Origin: Pseudevernia furfuracea
Taxonomy: Eukaryota > Ascomycota > Lecanoromycetes > Lecanorales > Parmeliaceae
Assembly (NCBI GenBank): GCA_022315425.1
Contig: JAIUPT010000031.1
Span: 248,001 to 312,000, forward strand
Direction: 5' to 3'
DNA length: 64,000 bases
Under the pieces are notes generated by a model that made no database searches, was not told where the DNA came from, and saw only the letters and a list, made by a program, of their open reading frames with translations. Positions 62,103-64,000 of the stretch are shown here, piece by piece (positions within the stretch are counted from its first letter, which is position 1; every line of letters begins with the position of its first letter). A program made the position numbers and the translations under genes.

Positions 62103-64000
62103 GACGATGATAAGGAAAAGGCGGCCTTGAGAAAGAAGGAGAAATGGCGTTTGGACATGGGACGGGGTTGAAACAGGAGGAAATGGCAAAGGAAGGAGGA
62201 CTATGGTGCAATCATGGGATAATTGACGCAAAGGGGGCCAAGGAACGCTTTTCAGGAGGAATCGTACTTGATCATTGCATTCGACAGTTAGTGAATGGGC
62301 CCAAAATTTTAGAATTAATATGAAAACGTCTTGACGAGGAGCCAATACTGTTGAAGAATGGCCCTATGAAATCCAGCCTAGTTGAAGAGCCAATGCTGCC
62401 GAAACACCCAACATTGAGCGAGGCCATCGAGCCCACGAGCCGAGTGAGCCAAGAGAAAAAAAAATTTAAGCGGACGCTGCAGGAGGAAGGAACGTTCTTA
62501 GCGCCGCATAAGCTCCTCCCCTAAGGTGTTTTCAACTGGCCCTCTTGGCCTATCATTAACCCGTTTCAAAAACGGAGTAGGTGGGCAGTTGGATACGCTT
62601 CACCGTGCCTGCATATGCCGTACTCTAGGACGTGCATCAGGGCCAACGCCGGCACGGGTCTCAGCCCTGCAGGGGTGAAAAAAAAAAATCGGCGGGGGTG
62701 AGCGTTGCATACGCGAAGCTGATCCGGTTTCACACCCTCATCAAAGATGAAGAACATATATCTAGGAACAGAGGTTCCACCCGATTTTTAAATATTTGAT
62801 TGTAATAACTACTCGACTGTAATGGCTATAATGGCTATTTGACTGTTAACGGCTACTTGATTGTAGTTTTATATCCATGTAACGCGAACTACCTTCTGCT
62901 TGCATTTGGCGGTGGTTCCGGCAAAAAATTTGCGGGGCAGGCTGCTAGCGGGATGAGTATATCGAGGATCGTTGGTGCGTGGTCAACTATGAAGGCGCGG
63001 ATACCCGCTTGAACTGGAAGAATGTTAGCGGCGTTCATTGAGATGATTACTTTCCCCCGGGATCCGCATATTCTTCCATTCTGCCCGAGATCTCGGCAAA
63101 CCAGCCCTACGGCAAGGTTAGCGAGGCGAGCGATGCAGTGCGTAAAGGTAGGATTACAGCGCCCGGCGGAAAAGCTTGGCACGAGTCGAGCTGGCTGCCA
63201 ACTTTGAGGTCCTGCTATTTTGATGACGTGACGCGGCAATTGACATGGGACCATGGAGTTCCTTCCGCGGTACGGCCTTCTCTCAACGAGGCACAGCAAG
63301 TGATGATAGCAAAAAGCATATAGTTTCTATGGTGAGTGGGCCCGAGGTATTAAGACCTCCAGCCTGAGAAAGAACTATGTGATAAAGATGAAGGAAATGT
63401 TGGACGTGCCTAGATCATTTCATGCATCTCATGTTTTTCCTTTGTTACATAGATCACTTTGTCAGGCCATGGGTTATATACCCTTGGACCTCCTCCGTAG
63501 ACCATCATGCTTTTGCTATCACACTGCTGCACCTGCTGAGTCGACAGGAAAACATGGAAGCATACGTGAAACATGTATGGAATGATCTAGACGCTTCCAA
63601 CACCTTCTCCCCCCCCCCAACAAGGACCTGATGCCTAGGGTGGTTTCCAAGGTCTTGAGGAGAAAATTGGCTCTTGTATGGTTTGGTTTTGCCGCACCGA
63701 ACTCTCCTGTCCACTCTGCAAGCCTACCAGGCCACGTATGTATAGTGTGCAGAATACTGCACATCTTTGCATGAGCTGCTTGCGTTTAGTTCCCGCACTA
63801 GGATTGCTTCTGCGAGATGATTGCCCTGCAGGGAGGGTTATTTTGACGGGCCAAGGAGTAATTCCATTGCATGATATTGATAAGCGAGATATTGCACTCA
63901 TTTTAAGATCAAGACAAGTCTAAATCCTTGGGAGTTGTGGAATTTTCATGATGACACGACGGCTTGCTCTCCAGACTCCACCGCAGTGATGCCAGAGGTC
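62103..64000. other. Mostly non-coding right end; possible minus-strand frame 62889-63299
   Basis: The minus-strand frame (stop near 62889) reads RDLGQNGRICGSRGKVIIS and GIRAFIVDHAPTILDILIP with protein-like character but no recognisable family or start. Homopolymers (A at about 62680, C at about 63611) occur. I see nothing else to support in this stretch. Confidence 0.25.

Noticed and set aside
1..64000. CRISPR arrays, bacterial operons, rRNA genes
   Set aside because: The tandem repeats seen have no repeat-spacer structure, genes have spliceosomal introns, and no rRNA-like sequence was noticed.

Overview
This is nuclear DNA of a filamentous ascomycete (Pezizomycotina). Genes carry 45-100 nt introns with GTRNGY-like donors and CTAAC/CTGAC-like branch sites. 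Recognisable products are fungal: a four-LysM secreted protein, a pepsin-like protease, Brx1, a DUF2235 hydrolase, a Chz1-like N-terminus and a RID/Masc1-type cytosine methyltransferase relic. AT-rich blocks (about 8.0-8.35 kb, 17.1-17.65 kb) and C-to-T/G-to-A divergence between repeat copies (1340-2101) point to RIP-like mutation. The species cannot be named from the sequence.

Layout. 0-8 kb: start of a CHZ1-like gene (minus), a 2 x 381 bp tandem duplication, a HELAH metallopeptidase-like gene and a divergent relative, then a decayed Ser/Thr-rich frame. 8-16.7 kb: a broken NAD(P)-dependent reductase, an intact DUF2235 hydrolase, an acidic-protein pseudogene split by a perfect 50 bp duplication, and an aspartic protease. 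17-25 kb: an AKAP7-type 2H phosphoesterase pseudogene, a fungal hypothetical gene, a putative secreted protein and a nine-exon LysM gene. 25-41 kb: a dense set of small membrane-protein genes, mostly on the minus strand, with paralogue pairs and a tandem family, interleaved with a GNAT acetyltransferase and BRX1. 41-64 kb: a minisatellite, several pseudogenes, two C2H2 zinc-finger genes, four scattered copies of an unrecognised short gene family, and a truncated RID-like DNA methyltransferase.

The recurring theme is gene decay. At least ten frames that read as coding are interrupted, often by one or two stop codons or a frameshift, and TGA is the most frequent stop. Conserved or housekeeping-type genes (BRX1, GNAT, DUF2235, protease, LysM) are intact. 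This looks like an accessory, subtelomere-like compartment shaped by duplication and C-to-T mutation. One of its decayed genes belongs to the enzyme family required for RIP in other fungi.

Exon models were built by hand from splice signals and reading-frame continuity. Where paralogues in the window support a junction, this is stated.
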